A stretch of DNA of 64,000 bases from Lewinellaceae bacterium (GCA_016719605.1 JADJYW010000012.1:1-64000); one strand, 5' to 3'. Shown: positions 9,188 to 17,973, counted from the first letter of the stretch. Notes: generated by a model from the letters alone, not told the origin. Made by a program: numbers and translations.

Positions 9188-11089
9188 TCACGGTTGCTCC
9201 CGGGCCAGTTCGATCATCACGGAAAGCTCTTCCACCAGGGCATCGTTGTCGCCGCTATAGCCAACGCTCTTGAAGCGTACTTTTCCGTTTTTGTCCATGA
9301 TAAACTTGGTTGGAATGCCGCTCACGCCAAAGGATGCAACCACGGAGTCGTCGGTATCCATGGGCACGTTGAACGTGTAGCCCTTGCTCTGAATGAAATC
9401 GGCAGCGCTTTTGGCCCTGTCGGCTGCGCGTTCCCAGGTATTGATGAATAGAAAAGCCACGTTGGGGTCGTCTTTGTATTTATCTTGGGCTTTTTGCATA
9501 CCCGGGAACGACGCCTTGCAGGGGCCGCACCAGGTGGCCCAAAAATCCACTACCACAACTTTGCCTTTCAGGCTTTGCAGGCTGACCTCCTGCCCGTCGA
9601 GGTTTTTCAGTTGAAAACCGGGCGCCGGCTGGTCGAGCATTTTGGCGGCAATTTCCTTTTTCAAATTTGCCTTGGCGATCTGCTCCAAACCGGCCATATA
9701 GGCTTCGGTACCTGCGGTGGACTTATCTTCCGAGGCGAACAGGCGTTTGAACTGTTCCTTCATTTTGGCCGACGCCTTTCCGTTGAGGATGAAGCCTTCG
9801 AGGCGGTAGCGCAGGTCGGGCGCTTTGGTGCGCTCGAGGTACCCGACATAACGTTCGTTCATTTCGGGGTCTTTCCCTTCGCCGGTTTCCACAACCTGTG
9901 CCTGGTATGCGGCGGCGGTGTGCGGGTCGTTTAGTTTGTCGAGGATGAAAGCGTAGGTATCGGCATACTGGGCGAAGGTGAATTTGCGGTTACGCTCCCA
10001 GTCTTTCTGCGACAGGTATGGCGTTTTGGCCTTTTGTGGGCGGAGCATTTCATTTTTTGCCCATTCGGTAGCTTCTGCGGCCATGAGGCGGGCCTGTTCC
10101 ATATTCTCCCCGTCCTCTGCCAATCCCCAGGCGAAGTTATTGTACAAGCTGGCCCGGCTGGCGGGACTCATTTTTCCGGCGGCTTTTTTCAGCATATCCC
10201 AGTTTTTTGCCTCAAAGGCCTTGCTGCCGAGCAGGGTATAGAGTTCGCTGACCTCGTCTTTTTCCTCATCGGTGCCGGGTGGAAAATCCTTTTGGTAGGC
10301 ATCAATGGATTTTTCGAGCAACGCCATGTCGGCAGCACTGCGCATTTCCTGCCGGCGTTGCTGGCGCACATAGATTCCCTTCGGGAAATCTTTGGCAATT
10401 TTTTCCCGCAAGGCGGTCGCATCCGCCGCTGCGCCGAGCCGGTCAAACAACCGGGCCACGGCCACGCGATCTTTTTCGGTCAGGTCTGCCGAACTGCCGG
10501 CCTCCCGGAGCACGGCAAGCGCCTCGTTTTTGCTTTCGTCGCCGCGTTTGACGGCAAGAATACAGTTAGAGTATGACACGCTGTACCGTTTTTTCAGGGT
10601 CGGGTTAGCCGCAAATGCGCGGTTATACAAATCCAATGCGACAGGGGCTTTGCGGTCGAGGTCAAACAAACTGCCCCAATCGCGATAAACCAGCGCATGT
10701 GCGGCCAAACTCTGGGGCAGTACTTTGCCGGCTGCATCGTGCACATACACGAAGTACCCGGCGCCCTTGTTGTTGTCCCGGCGCTCACCTGCCTGAAAAG
10801 CCAATACGGCCACCTGTGCGTTGGCACTCAGGGAAAACTGTCCCGAAATTTTGCCGCCCGCGTATTGTACCATGATATCCCGTGTCTGCGGCTGATCCGA
10901 AATATATTCCAGTGCGGCCACTTCGATGATTTCTTTAGCCCCGCTTAGCGGGCTGCCGGCCACGTCGTACTCGAACGAGATTGTCGCGCCCGCCTTCGGG
11001 TTTTCGGGGGTAATTTTCAGGTGGGGCGTCTGTGCGTTCAGCATGGGGGCGAGCACAAGTCCGATGAGTAATGCCAATAGTTTTTTCAT
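9188..11089 (-). CDS. TlpA-type thiol-disulfide oxidoreductase with long helical-repeat N-terminal region
   Basis: 633 residues. There is a signal peptide (MKKLLALLIGLVLAPMLNAQ), then a beta-rich N domain. Residues about 160-480 are largely helical with TPR-like character (e.g. WGLAEDGENMEQARLMAAEA). A C-terminal TlpA/ResA-like thioredoxin domain follows from about residue 495, with active site WCGPC (about 520-524) inside VVVDFWATWCGPCK and the cis-Pro loop GVSGIPTKF. It should act in the periplasm, reducing or shuffling disulfides. It follows the PorP/SprF gene by 33 bases, and the adhesin two genes upstream is cysteine-rich in every repeat (one Cys near the start and another in NGC of each). 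I infer, without direct proof, a role in handling cysteines of exported surface proteins. Confidence 0.88.
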   Translation of the reverse strand: MKKLLALLIGLVLAPMLNAQTPHLKITPENPKAGATISFEYDVAGSPLSGAKEIIEVAALEYISDQPQTRDIMVQYAGGKISGQFSLSANAQVAVLAFQAGERRDNNKGAGYFVYVHDAAGKVLPQSLAAHALVYRDWGSLFDLDRKAPVALDLYNRAFAANPTLKKRYSVSYSNCILAVKRGDESKNEALAVLREAGSSADLTEKDRVAVARLFDRLGAAADATALREKIAKDFPKGIYVRQQRRQEMRSAADMALLEKSIDAYQKDFPPGTDEEKDEVSELYTLLGSKAFEAKNWDMLKKAAGKMSPASRASLYNNFAWGLAEDGENMEQARLMAAEATEWAKNEMLRPQKAKTPYLSQKDWERNRKFTFAQYADTYAFILDKLNDPHTAAAYQAQVVETGEGKDPEMNERYVGYLERTKAPDLRYRLEGFILNGKASAKMKEQFKRLFASEDKSTAGTEAYMAGLEQIAKANLKKEIAAKMLDQPAPGFQLKNLDGQEVSLQSLKGKVVVVDFWATWCGPCKASFPGMQKAQDKYKDDPNVAFLFINTWERAADRAKSAADFIQSKGYTFNVPMDTDDSVVASFGVSGIPTKFIMDKNGKVRFKSVGYSGDNDALVEELSVMIELAREQP

Positions 11090-11122
11090 GTCAAAATGTA
11101 GTTTTTGAATTTTTGAATCAAA

Positions 11123-12184
11123 TCAAAATCGAGGGCACACCACGCGGGTTTTCCGCTCTGCCGGGTGGAAATACGTCAGCGAGAGCTCGACTGCTCCACG
11201 AGAATTATTGACCCGCGTCAGTCCCGAAACGGTGATGTCGTAACTGACGCCCAACATCCAGCGCTCCAGTTCGAGCATGGCCACCACCGAAACAGCATCG
11301 GCCTGGAGGCCGCTGTCGAGGCGGTTTCCGAAGCGCGACCAGGCGCCGAGGCGCATGGCCAGTTCGTTGCGGTCGTTGTTGGAATAGCGGATGTTCATGC
11401 CAAAATTGGCTTGCAGCGCAGGTCCCTGGCGCATCACTTGTGCACCCGGCATCAAACTAAAATTCTCGTTCACAGGTAGCTGGCCGCCCGTATGGGCCGT
11501 CCATCGGGAATACAGTCGTTCGGCATCGTTGTCGGCCAAAGTCACCACGGGCTGATTGATGTGGTGCAGGGCCGCGCCGGCAGACCAGTGGCCGCCGTTG
11601 TCCAGCAGGACGTACCAGAGCAGCCCGGCGTTGAAATCGAGGTAAATGTTCGTGTTGGCGCCGGCATTCGGCTCACCGTTTCCGGCCCCGGGGTCGGGCG
11701 CTTCCGTCGCGGGGTCAAACTGGCGGCTAAACCACAGGCGGCCCCAGTCTATGCTGTTTTGCCCGAAACCGACTTGCGCGCCGACACTCAGGAAATGATC
11801 CGCCCGGCGTGGCCCGCCGGTGAGTTGTTTGAGAAATGCGCCACCTAATTGGCCCTTGTTTTGGGAAAACCGTGCGGTACCCGCCTCATCGTGCAAAAGC
11901 CCGATACCGAGGGCGAAAAAATCGGTGCGGTTCACGCCGAAACGCACATCAGCGGCAGCCGAATAGGTGCGGAAGGGCACCGGTGCAAGGATGCTGCTCC
12001 ACTGGTCGCGGTAGTTGGCCGTCACGCGCCATCGCCCATCGAACGCTCCCGTCAATGCCGGGTTGAGGTTCCAGGGGGAAGCAAAAAACTGCGAAAAATG
12101 CGGGTCCTGCCCGCGAACATTCGGAGCAATACCGAAAAAAAGAAGGAGCAAAAAGCCCGGAACGAGTAGGGTGTGCAATTTCAT
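11123..12184 (-). CDS. PorP/SprF family type IX secretion-associated outer membrane protein
   Basis: 353 residues with a signal peptide and the family's hallmark N terminus after cleavage (QDPHFSQFFASPWNLNPALT, then GAFDGRWRVTANYRDQW). An outer-membrane beta-barrel follows, with glycine/aromatic strands to the end. In Flavobacterium, SprF is encoded next to the adhesin SprB and is needed to place SprB on the surface. Here the gene sits 41 bases downstream of an SprB-repeat protein, the same arrangement, so it is probably the dedicated partner of that protein. A TACATTTG -7-like box is 30 bases upstream of the ATG, so it may also have its own transcript. Confidence 0.9.
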   Translation of the reverse strand: MKLHTLLVPGFLLLLFFGIAPNVRGQDPHFSQFFASPWNLNPALTGAFDGRWRVTANYRDQWSSILAPVPFRTYSAAADVRFGVNRTDFFALGIGLLHDEAGTARFSQNKGQLGGAFLKQLTGGPRRADHFLSVGAQVGFGQNSIDWGRLWFSRQFDPATEAPDPGAGNGEPNAGANTNIYLDFNAGLLWYVLLDNGGHWSAGAALHHINQPVVTLADNDAERLYSRWTAHTGGQLPVNENFSLMPGAQVMRQGPALQANFGMNIRYSNNDRNELAMRLGAWSRFGNRLDSGLQADAVSVVAMLELERWMLGVSYDITVSGLTRVNNSRGAVELSLTYFHPAERKTRVVCPRF

Positions 12185-12213
12185 AATGCGTGGAGATTGC
12201 TCGTATGAACGGC

Positions 12214-12221
12214 CAAATGTA
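12214..12221 (-). promoter_or_regulatory. -7 promoter box TACATTTG for the PorP/SprF gene
   Basis: Matches the Bacteroidota TAnnTTTG consensus on the minus strand, 30 bases before the ATG at 12184. No clear TTTG -33 element is seen at the usual distance. Confidence 0.4.
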
Positions 12222-12225
12222 GCAA

Positions 12226-12399
12226 TTATCGAATAAGCGCAGTGTTGCCCTGCACCACCTGCTCAAAACCGTCTATGTACTCCACCTCGGCGTACCAGAC
12301 GTAGATGCCGGCCTGGCAATCTTGTCCGCGAAACTGACCATTCCAACCCCGCTGCTCGTTGTTTACTGCAAAATCAGCGCCCTCAAAAACCAATTCGCC
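12226..12399 (-). pseudogene. Detached CHU_C (T9SS type B) sorting tail of the SprB-like adhesin
   Basis: In the same frame as the adhesin, immediately after its TGA (12400-12402), reading continues for 57 codons to TAA at 12226-12228: GELVFEGADFAVNNEQRGW, then NGQFRGQDCQAGIYVWYAEV and an ending NTALIR. This is the second half of a gliding-motility-type C-terminal domain. The TGA replaces the Trp of the family motif (DRWGE; compare NRWGGKIF in the cargo protein at 53888-56665). One base change would restore a 1420-residue protein. Confidence 0.85.
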
Positions 12400-15300
12400 T
12401 CAACGATCATAAACCCGGAACACCTTGATTCGCCGAGTCTGCTTGCTTTTCCCGTACACCACAAGCAGATCGTTGTTGCCGTCGCCGTTGGGACTGAAAC
12501 CCGTGGGCACATACGTCCCGCGCGGCTTTTCCACCTCTACCCGTACGGCTGCACGGCCTTGGCACCCATTGGTATCGGTGACGACAGCCGTGTAGGTATT
12601 GGTGTAGGCTGGGAATACCCACACGGCGGAACATTCGGGCGGATTGGCGCAGCGTATGCTGTCGGGGAAGGCGCCTTGCCAGGTATATGCACCCGCGCCG
12701 GCGGTATTGAAAGCATCCGCTGTCAGCAAGACACTGTCGCCGAGGGTAATGGTTATGTCGGGATCGGTCAACACCTCGATGGGCGGCGGTTGGCTCAGGG
12801 TAAAGTTTGTGGTGGTGATACAGCCCAGTCCGTCCCGCACCAATACCGAATACGCTCCGGCGGCCAGTCCGAAGAAGACCCCGGAGCCTGCGAATGTTTG
12901 CCCGTTGAGGCTGAATTGGTACGGCTGTACACCGCCGGAAATGAGCACTTGTGCCTGGCCATTCAGGTTGCCAAAACAGACCGGGTGGATGGTTTCTACC
13001 GAAATAACAGGCGGATTGGGTTGACTGAGCACAGAACTATCGGTGGCGGTGCAGCCGTTTTTGTCGGCGACGGTCACGGCGTAGCTGCCCGGACCGAGGT
13101 TTTCAATTTTGTCGCCGGAAGCGCCGGTGTTCCAGGAGTAGGTGTAACCGGGTGTACCGCCCTGCACGGTGGTTTGCACGATACCATTGCTGTCGTTGTT
13201 GCAAATCAAGGTTTGGATGACCAGTTCGATGAACAGCGGCGGCGGTTCGGACACGGTGGCTACGCCCGTGCCGGTGCAGCCTTGCGTGTCGGTGGCGGTT
13301 ACGGTGTACACACCGGCAGGCAGGTTGGCCAGGTTTTGGCCGATGAAGCCGGTGTTCCAGCGGTATTGCGCGATGGGGCGGGAGCTTTGTACAGAAGAGA
13401 CCTGCACCGCCCCGGTGGTCAGTCCAAAACAAGCGATGCTGTCGGTGTTCAATGTTAGTACAATTGGCGGCTGGTCGTTGAGCGTGGGGCTGAGTACTAC
13501 TGTACACCCGGCATCGTCGGTCACGGTCAGCGAAAAGGTTTGGCCGCCCGTGAGGCCGTTGATGTAAATCGTGTCGCCGAATCCCGGTACGCTCCATTGG
13601 TAGGAGTAGCCGCTTCCGGTGCCGCCGCTGACTTGGTTGACCGCCGCTTGCCCGTCGTTGCCACCCGGGCAAGTGGGCAGTATTGTGGCGACGCTCACCT
13701 GGATGCTGCTCCATTCGGCGATATTCAGACTTTGGGTGGCCGTGCAGCCCTTGCTGTCGGCGACCGTGACGGTGTAGTTGCCGGCGGCAAAATTTGTCGG
13801 CGCCGGGTCGGTTTGTCCGTTGCTCCACTCGAAGGTAAAGGGCGCGCCGTTGCCGCCGATGGCCGTTGCTGTGGCCGCACCGTTGCCGGCTCCGGCACAG
13901 GCATTTCGGGTTTGTATGGCTGTTATCTGGAGCGGAGTACCCGGTTGCGACACCGTGGCGGCGGCCGGACTGAACGAGCAACCATTGGCATCGGTGACCG
14001 TCAACGTGTAGTTCCCGGCCGGCAGGCCCACAAGGATGGGCGTACTTTGTGGTACATTCCAGGTGTAGGTATAGGGCGGTGTTCCGCCGGCAGCTGTGGC
14101 CTGTACGGTCCCGTCATTTCCGCCAAAGCAGGTGACCGATGTTGGTACAAGAACGGCACTGATCTGTGGCGGCTCCGAAACGGTCGCCGAGGCTGAAGTG
14201 GTACAACCGTTGCCGTCGGAAACGATGACCGTGTAGTTGCCGGCGAGTAAATTAGAGGCGGAAGCGGTCAGTTGCTGGTTAGGGTCGTTCCACAGGTAGG
14301 ACAGCCCGCCTGTGCCGCCCTGTGCGAATACCGTGAGCACGCCATTGGCTGCGCCAAAACACCGCACCGGCTGTACGGCAATACTGTCAACGAGCAAAAG
14401 AGCGGGGCAGGGGAGCGAGTCGGTTGCTGTGTGGGTACAGCCTGCCACGTCGGTGATGGTCACGGTGTATGTTCCGCAGGACAGATTCTGAATGGTCTCG
14501 CTCGTTCCGCCCGTGCTCCAGAGGTACTGGTAGGGTGGGGCGCCGCCGGTAGCAGCGGCGGTTAGTGTACCGTTTTGGTCGTTGGCGCATACGGGAGCCG
14601 TAGCGGTAAATTGCACACCGAGGGGTGTTGCGGCGCCGATATCTGCTGAGGCGGTTTTGCTACATCCGTTGGCATCGGTTGCCGTCACTTGGTAGGTGCC
14701 GGGGCACAGGTTTTGGGGGGCAGTTTCGCCGGGCAGAATACCTGGGTTGTTCCATAAAATGGCATAGAACGGAACACCTCCGGTGACGTTCAGTGTCAGT
14801 TGGCCGTCGCAGGCGCCCGCGCAGGTTTCACCCTGAATGCCCGAAATTGTTGCAATCAGTTCCGGTGGCGTACCAAGTGATACGCTGCTGGTGGCCGTGC
14901 ATCCGTTTTGGTCGGTAGCGGTCACGGTGTGGGTCCCTGCGCCCAGTCCGGTTGCTGTTGGGCCGGTTTGCCCGCCGCTCCAGAGGTATGTATATGGCGA
15001 TATGCCTCCCTGGGTGGAGGCGGAGGCCGTGCCGGTGCTGTCGCCAAAACAGGCAATGGCGGCGCCGGGAACGCTGGTCACAACCAACTGGGTGGGCTGT
15101 TGTACCTGCACCAGTGTCACCGCCTGACAGCCAATAGCATCGGTAATGGTCACGGAGTGGAACCCGGCCTTCAGGCTGTCGGCAGTAGTGCCGGTATCGC
15201 CGTTGCTCCAAGCGTAGGTATAAGGTGGTATGGCGCCGGAAGCCATTATCGTGGCGCGGCCGTCCATGCCGCCGAAACACCGAACCGGTTCCTGCATCGA

Positions 15301-16488
15301 GGTAAACTCGAACTTGTCCGGCTCGCCGATGGTGTCCTGTGCGACTGCTGTGCAGCCGTTAGCATCGGTAACCGTGACGACGTAACAGCCGGCGAACAGA
15401 TCAACGGCTATCGGGCCGGGCATGTTCATGCCGCCCTGGCAGCGCCTCCAGACATAAGTGAGCGTACCCGTTCCGCCGGATGCGGCTGCCTGGATGGCGC
15501 CGCTGTTATCGGCAAAACATTCTGCGTCGGTGACGGTGATCTGGATGTCGAAGGGTGGAGGTTGGGTGATGGTAAAAGCCACCGTGTCCCGGCAGCCTGC
15601 CGCATCGTGCACAGCCACGAGGTGGTCGCCTGCGGCAAAAAAATTGACAAAATTGCCGCTGGGAAAGGCCTGCGGGTTACCGACGATAAAAAACTGTGCG
15701 ATTCCGTTGGCTCCGGTTGCGACAATAGTGGCCGATCCGGTGGCTGTACCGGGGCAGGTAGCCGGGGTGAGGGTAGTCGTGGAAGCGGACAGCGTGCACT
15801 CGACGTAGGTTTTGTTGGCCGTAATACTTTCCACCGTGCAGCCAAGAATGGCACTTATGGGGCGTATTTCGATCACGACCAAATCGCCCGGAGACAAGCC
15901 ACCGACGGTATGTGTTTGTGCGCCGCTTGCAGGCGCCCATGGGCCTCCATTTACGCTGACCTCGAAGCCGGCGCTGCCGGGCACGGCATCCCAGGCCCAG
16001 GTCATATTGCCGCCGGTCATGCCGACGATCTGAACATTGCCTGGAGCCGGCACGACGCAGGGGCTTGCGCAGGAAATGGAGGCCGACCATCCGGTGGCTG
16101 TACCGGCGGCATCGGAGCGGAACAGCACGGTGAGGCATCCGCCGGTATTGCCGGCAGATGCCTGGATTTGGAAGGATTGTCCGCTGGGAAAATCGTTGGC
16201 ACAAGCCAGCAGTGGGGCGAAAACGGTGGACCCGTCGAGGATGCAAAGGGTGTCACCCGGCGCCAGCAACACGCTGTCGAAGTGCAGGAGCAGTTGGGTA
16301 CTGCCCATGCCGTCGGGGCAAATGGTGGTTTGGAGGTTTTGGTTGTTGGAGTAGTTGTCGGTACCGCCGCCGCTGTCGAAAAAAGTGCCGCTACAGGATG
16401 CGATTGGAGCCCCGGTCATGACAAAGGTTTGGCTGAATGCCGATGTGCAAAGAAAAAGGAAGGCCCAGAGAAGCGGTTTGTATGTCAT
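12400..16488 (-). CDS. SprB-repeat cell-surface adhesin, CHU_C domain cut by a nonsense codon
   Basis: 1362 residues. There is a signal peptide (MTYKPLLWAFLFLCTSAFSQ), then an N-terminal CUB-like region, one fibronectin-like stretch around residue 155-235, and about thirteen tandem SprB repeats of roughly 80 residues. Each repeat has the pattern CFGGNDGT..A.A.GGTPPYTY.W, then AGNYTVTVTDANGC. The end, GFSPNGDGNNDLLVVYGKSK, opens a CHU_C sorting domain, but TGA at 12400-12402 stops it at the conserved Trp; the rest of the domain is intact downstream. Such proteins are moved to the surface by the type IX system and serve adhesion or gliding. The SprF-like gene follows at once. As sequenced, the product would lack a full sorting signal. 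Confidence 0.85.
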   Translation of the reverse strand: MTYKPLLWAFLFLCTSAFSQTFVMTGAPIASCSGTFFDSGGGTDNYSNNQNLQTTICPDGMGSTQLLLHFDSVLLAPGDTLCILDGSTVFAPLLACANDFPSGQSFQIQASAGNTGGCLTVLFRSDAAGTATGWSASISCASPCVVPAPGNVQIVGMTGGNMTWAWDAVPGSAGFEVSVNGGPWAPASGAQTHTVGGLSPGDLVVIEIRPISAILGCTVESITANKTYVECTLSASTTTLTPATCPGTATGSATIVATGANGIAQFFIVGNPQAFPSGNFVNFFAAGDHLVAVHDAAGCRDTVAFTITQPPPFDIQITVTDAECFADNSGAIQAAASGGTGTLTYVWRRCQGGMNMPGPIAVDLFAGCYVVTVTDANGCTAVAQDTIGEPDKFEFTSMQEPVRCFGGMDGRATIMASGAIPPYTYAWSNGDTGTTADSLKAGFHSVTITDAIGCQAVTLVQVQQPTQLVVTSVPGAAIACFGDSTGTASASTQGGISPYTYLWSGGQTGPTATGLGAGTHTVTATDQNGCTATSSVSLGTPPELIATISGIQGETCAGACDGQLTLNVTGGVPFYAILWNNPGILPGETAPQNLCPGTYQVTATDANGCSKTASADIGAATPLGVQFTATAPVCANDQNGTLTAAATGGAPPYQYLWSTGGTSETIQNLSCGTYTVTITDVAGCTHTATDSLPCPALLLVDSIAVQPVRCFGAANGVLTVFAQGGTGGLSYLWNDPNQQLTASASNLLAGNYTVIVSDGNGCTTSASATVSEPPQISAVLVPTSVTCFGGNDGTVQATAAGGTPPYTYTWNVPQSTPILVGLPAGNYTLTVTDANGCSFSPAAATVSQPGTPLQITAIQTRNACAGAGNGAATATAIGGNGAPFTFEWSNGQTDPAPTNFAAGNYTVTVADSKGCTATQSLNIAEWSSIQVSVATILPTCPGGNDGQAAVNQVSGGTGSGYSYQWSVPGFGDTIYINGLTGGQTFSLTVTDDAGCTVVLSPTLNDQPPIVLTLNTDSIACFGLTTGAVQVSSVQSSRPIAQYRWNTGFIGQNLANLPAGVYTVTATDTQGCTGTGVATVSEPPPLFIELVIQTLICNNDSNGIVQTTVQGGTPGYTYSWNTGASGDKIENLGPGSYAVTVADKNGCTATDSSVLSQPNPPVISVETIHPVCFGNLNGQAQVLISGGVQPYQFSLNGQTFAGSGVFFGLAAGAYSVLVRDGLGCITTTNFTLSQPPPIEVLTDPDITITLGDSVLLTADAFNTAGAGAYTWQGAFPDSIRCANPPECSAVWVFPAYTNTYTAVVTDTNGCQGRAAVRVEVEKPRGTYVPTGFSPNGDGNNDLLVVYGKSKQTRRIKVFRVYDR

Positions 16489-16526
16489 AGCGAGGGGGAT
16501 GAGCGGCGAATCGGTTGCAAAGAAAA

Positions 16527-16575
16527 CAAAATGCCGGATACGAGCGGGGCTGATTTCGCTGTCTCCGGCATTTTG
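16527..16575 (-). terminator. Intrinsic terminator after the lipoprotein gene
   Basis: A perfect 12-bp stem (CAAAATGCCGGA paired with TCCGGCATTTTG) followed on the minus strand by TTTTC lies 48 bases past the stop codon at 16623. It separates the lipoprotein gene from the adhesin operon. Confidence 0.65.
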
Positions 16576-16622
16576 CGTTGCAGGCGTCGGTGGTGCAGTT
16601 CAAAACTGGATGCTACTGCCGC

Positions 16623-17306
16623 TTACTGTTTTTGGCCGTCCTGTTTTGGTGCAATAGCGCCGGGGGATGTTGGGGTAAGAGCACCGGGCTGAGTTTGGGA
16701 CGCGCCGCCGGCATTCGGCTGGCTCGAAGGAATGGAGGTGGGCAGCGGGCTGGAACTTCTTTCGGTGGCAGCATCGGGCAATACGGGCGGGGGCATGGCG
16801 GCCGAGGCGATTTTTTCGGCTTCCGGCGTTGCAGCCCACTCGGACATGATTTTGTCGTACGCTGCAGAAGCCGCATCCAGCCGTTTTCCAACCATTTCAA
16901 TACGTTTTTCATACCCTTCCACATTGCTCAGCATATTTTGGGTTTCTTGCAGCACATCCTCTTTTTTTACTTTTCCATCCGTGTATTCACCCAAAATGGC
17001 CTCCAGGCGAGACACCATCTCGTCCTGCGCAGTTATCATGGAAGCACACCCCCGGTTTAGAAACACGACCTCGGAGTACACTTTTTCGTAGCCGAATTTT
17101 GGATTATTCTTTACACCTTCGGGGACTTGAAGCATTTTTTCGAACAGTTTGGTGCAGCTCTGTGCGCTGGTTTCAAAGGTTGCGCGGTGTTCCCGGGTTT
17201 TGTTCATGCCCGTCTGAATTTGTTCTACATAGGCGTTGTCAATTCGATTGCAGGCGCTAAGCAGAACCAGTAGTGCAGCCGGCAACAGGAATGTCATGTT
17301 TTTCAT
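16623..17306 (-). CDS. Hypothetical lipoprotein with coiled-coil and Pro/Ser-rich tail
   Basis: 227 residues from the ATG at 17306, chosen because it begins a lipoprotein signal with lipobox LLSAC (Cys about residue 19). The mature part is largely helical and charged, with likely coiled coil (e.g. ETQNMLSNVEGYEKRIEMVG), and two further cysteines (SAQSCTKLF, LNRGCASM). The last 70 residues are a low-complexity Pro/Ala/Ser/Gln tail. I do not recognise a named family. A TACCTTTG box is 47 bases upstream, and the promoter region is shared with the divergent folK. Probably attached to a membrane facing the periplasm; function unknown. Confidence 0.7.
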   Translation of the reverse strand: MKNMTFLLPAALLVLLSACNRIDNAYVEQIQTGMNKTREHRATFETSAQSCTKLFEKMLQVPEGVKNNPKFGYEKVYSEVVFLNRGCASMITAQDEMVSRLEAILGEYTDGKVKKEDVLQETQNMLSNVEGYEKRIEMVGKRLDAASAAYDKIMSEWAATPEAEKIASAAMPPPVLPDAATERSSSPLPTSIPSSQPNAGGASQTQPGALTPTSPGAIAPKQDGQKQ

Positions 17307-17353
17307 AAATCGTGTTTGTGCTTTTTTTAAATCCATGTTTTTAAAAATCGGCG

Positions 17354-17361
17354 CAAAGGTA
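17354..17361 (-). promoter_or_regulatory. -7 promoter box TACCTTTG for the lipoprotein gene
   Basis: Minus-strand match to TAnnTTTG, 47 bases upstream of the ATG at 17306. It is arranged back to back with the folK box 31 bases away. Confidence 0.45.
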
Positions 17362-17392
17362 GGCGATTCCAATTATTTCCGGGTCGGCGGCA

Positions 17393-17400
17393 TACCTTTG
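17393..17400 (+). promoter_or_regulatory. -7 promoter box TACCTTTG for folK operon, nearly leaderless
   Basis: Exact TAnnTTTG match ending six bases before the folK ATG (17407). If this is the real -7 element, transcription would start at or within a base or two of the start codon. Confidence 0.45.
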
Positions 17401-17406
17401 CGCACT

Positions 17407-17952
17407 ATGGCAAAACCAGTTCACACGACCAAGACATCCGGTACTACGCAACCGAAGTTTGCTCAAAAGTACATCAATGTCTTCCTCGGCATCGGAAGCA
17501 ATGTTGGCGACCGGGCAGCCAACCTGCGCACAGCCTACAACCACATCCACCGTCTGATCGGCAAAGTGGCCAAGTTCAGCCACATTTACGAAACGGAACC
17601 GTGGGGAAATGAAGAACAGGAGGCATTTCTCAACCAGGTGATTATGATCAACACCACCATGGATCCGCGCGAACTGCTCGAAGCGGCAACCAAGATCGAA
17701 CGCGAGATGGGCCGCGTGCGCAAGGAGAAGTGGGGGCCGCGAATCATAGACATAGACATCCTGTTTTATGGCAAACGGATCATCCGCGACAAGGGCCTGG
17801 AGATACCGCATCCCGAACTGCACAAGCGTGCTTTTGTGCTGGTACCGCTGCTCGAAATTGCGCCCGATCTCATGCACCCGGTGCTAAAAAAACCCATTGA
17901 CGAGCTGTACATGGCTTGTGAGGACACGTCCGATGTGGTCATGTTGAGCTAA
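17407..17952 (+). CDS. folK: 2-amino-4-hydroxy-6-hydroxymethyldihydropteridine diphosphokinase
   Basis: 181 residues. FolK transfers pyrophosphate from ATP to 6-hydroxymethyl-dihydropterin in folate synthesis, in the cytoplasm. Family signatures are present in order: FLGIGSNVGDR at the N terminus, YETEPWGNEEQEAFLN in the substrate loop, and RIIDIDILFYG with the two metal-binding Asp, then IPHPELHKRAFVLVPL. The ATG at 17407 leaves a short, unconserved 24-residue leader before the core; longer in-frame starts run into the divergent promoter. It opens a plus-strand operon with a deoxynucleoside kinase 21 bases downstream. Confidence 0.95.
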   Translation: MAKPVHTTKTSGTTQPKFAQKYINVFLGIGSNVGDRAANLRTAYNHIHRLIGKVAKFSHIYETEPWGNEEQEAFLNQVIMINTTMDPRELLEAATKIEREMGRVRKEKWGPRIIDIDILFYGKRIIRDKGLEIPHPELHKRAFVLVPLLEIAPDLMHPVLKKPIDELYMACEDTSDVVMLS

Positions 17953-17973
17953 CTCAAAACGCGAAGTCACAGC

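Noticed and set aside
12226..12420. Genome-wide reassignment of UGA to Trp
   Set aside because: Several genes here (TolC-type, adaptor, giant repeat protein, dut) end at TGA with the expected length, and the TGA at 27585 replaces a Cys-aligned position, not Trp.
14908..16692. A 594-codon plus-strand frame opposite the SprB-like adhesin (also 12322-13458 and 13540-14196)
   Set aside because: Shadow frames of the adhesin; composition is Gly/Ala/Arg-rich with no domain, and the minus-strand gene has clear SprB repeats and a signal peptide.
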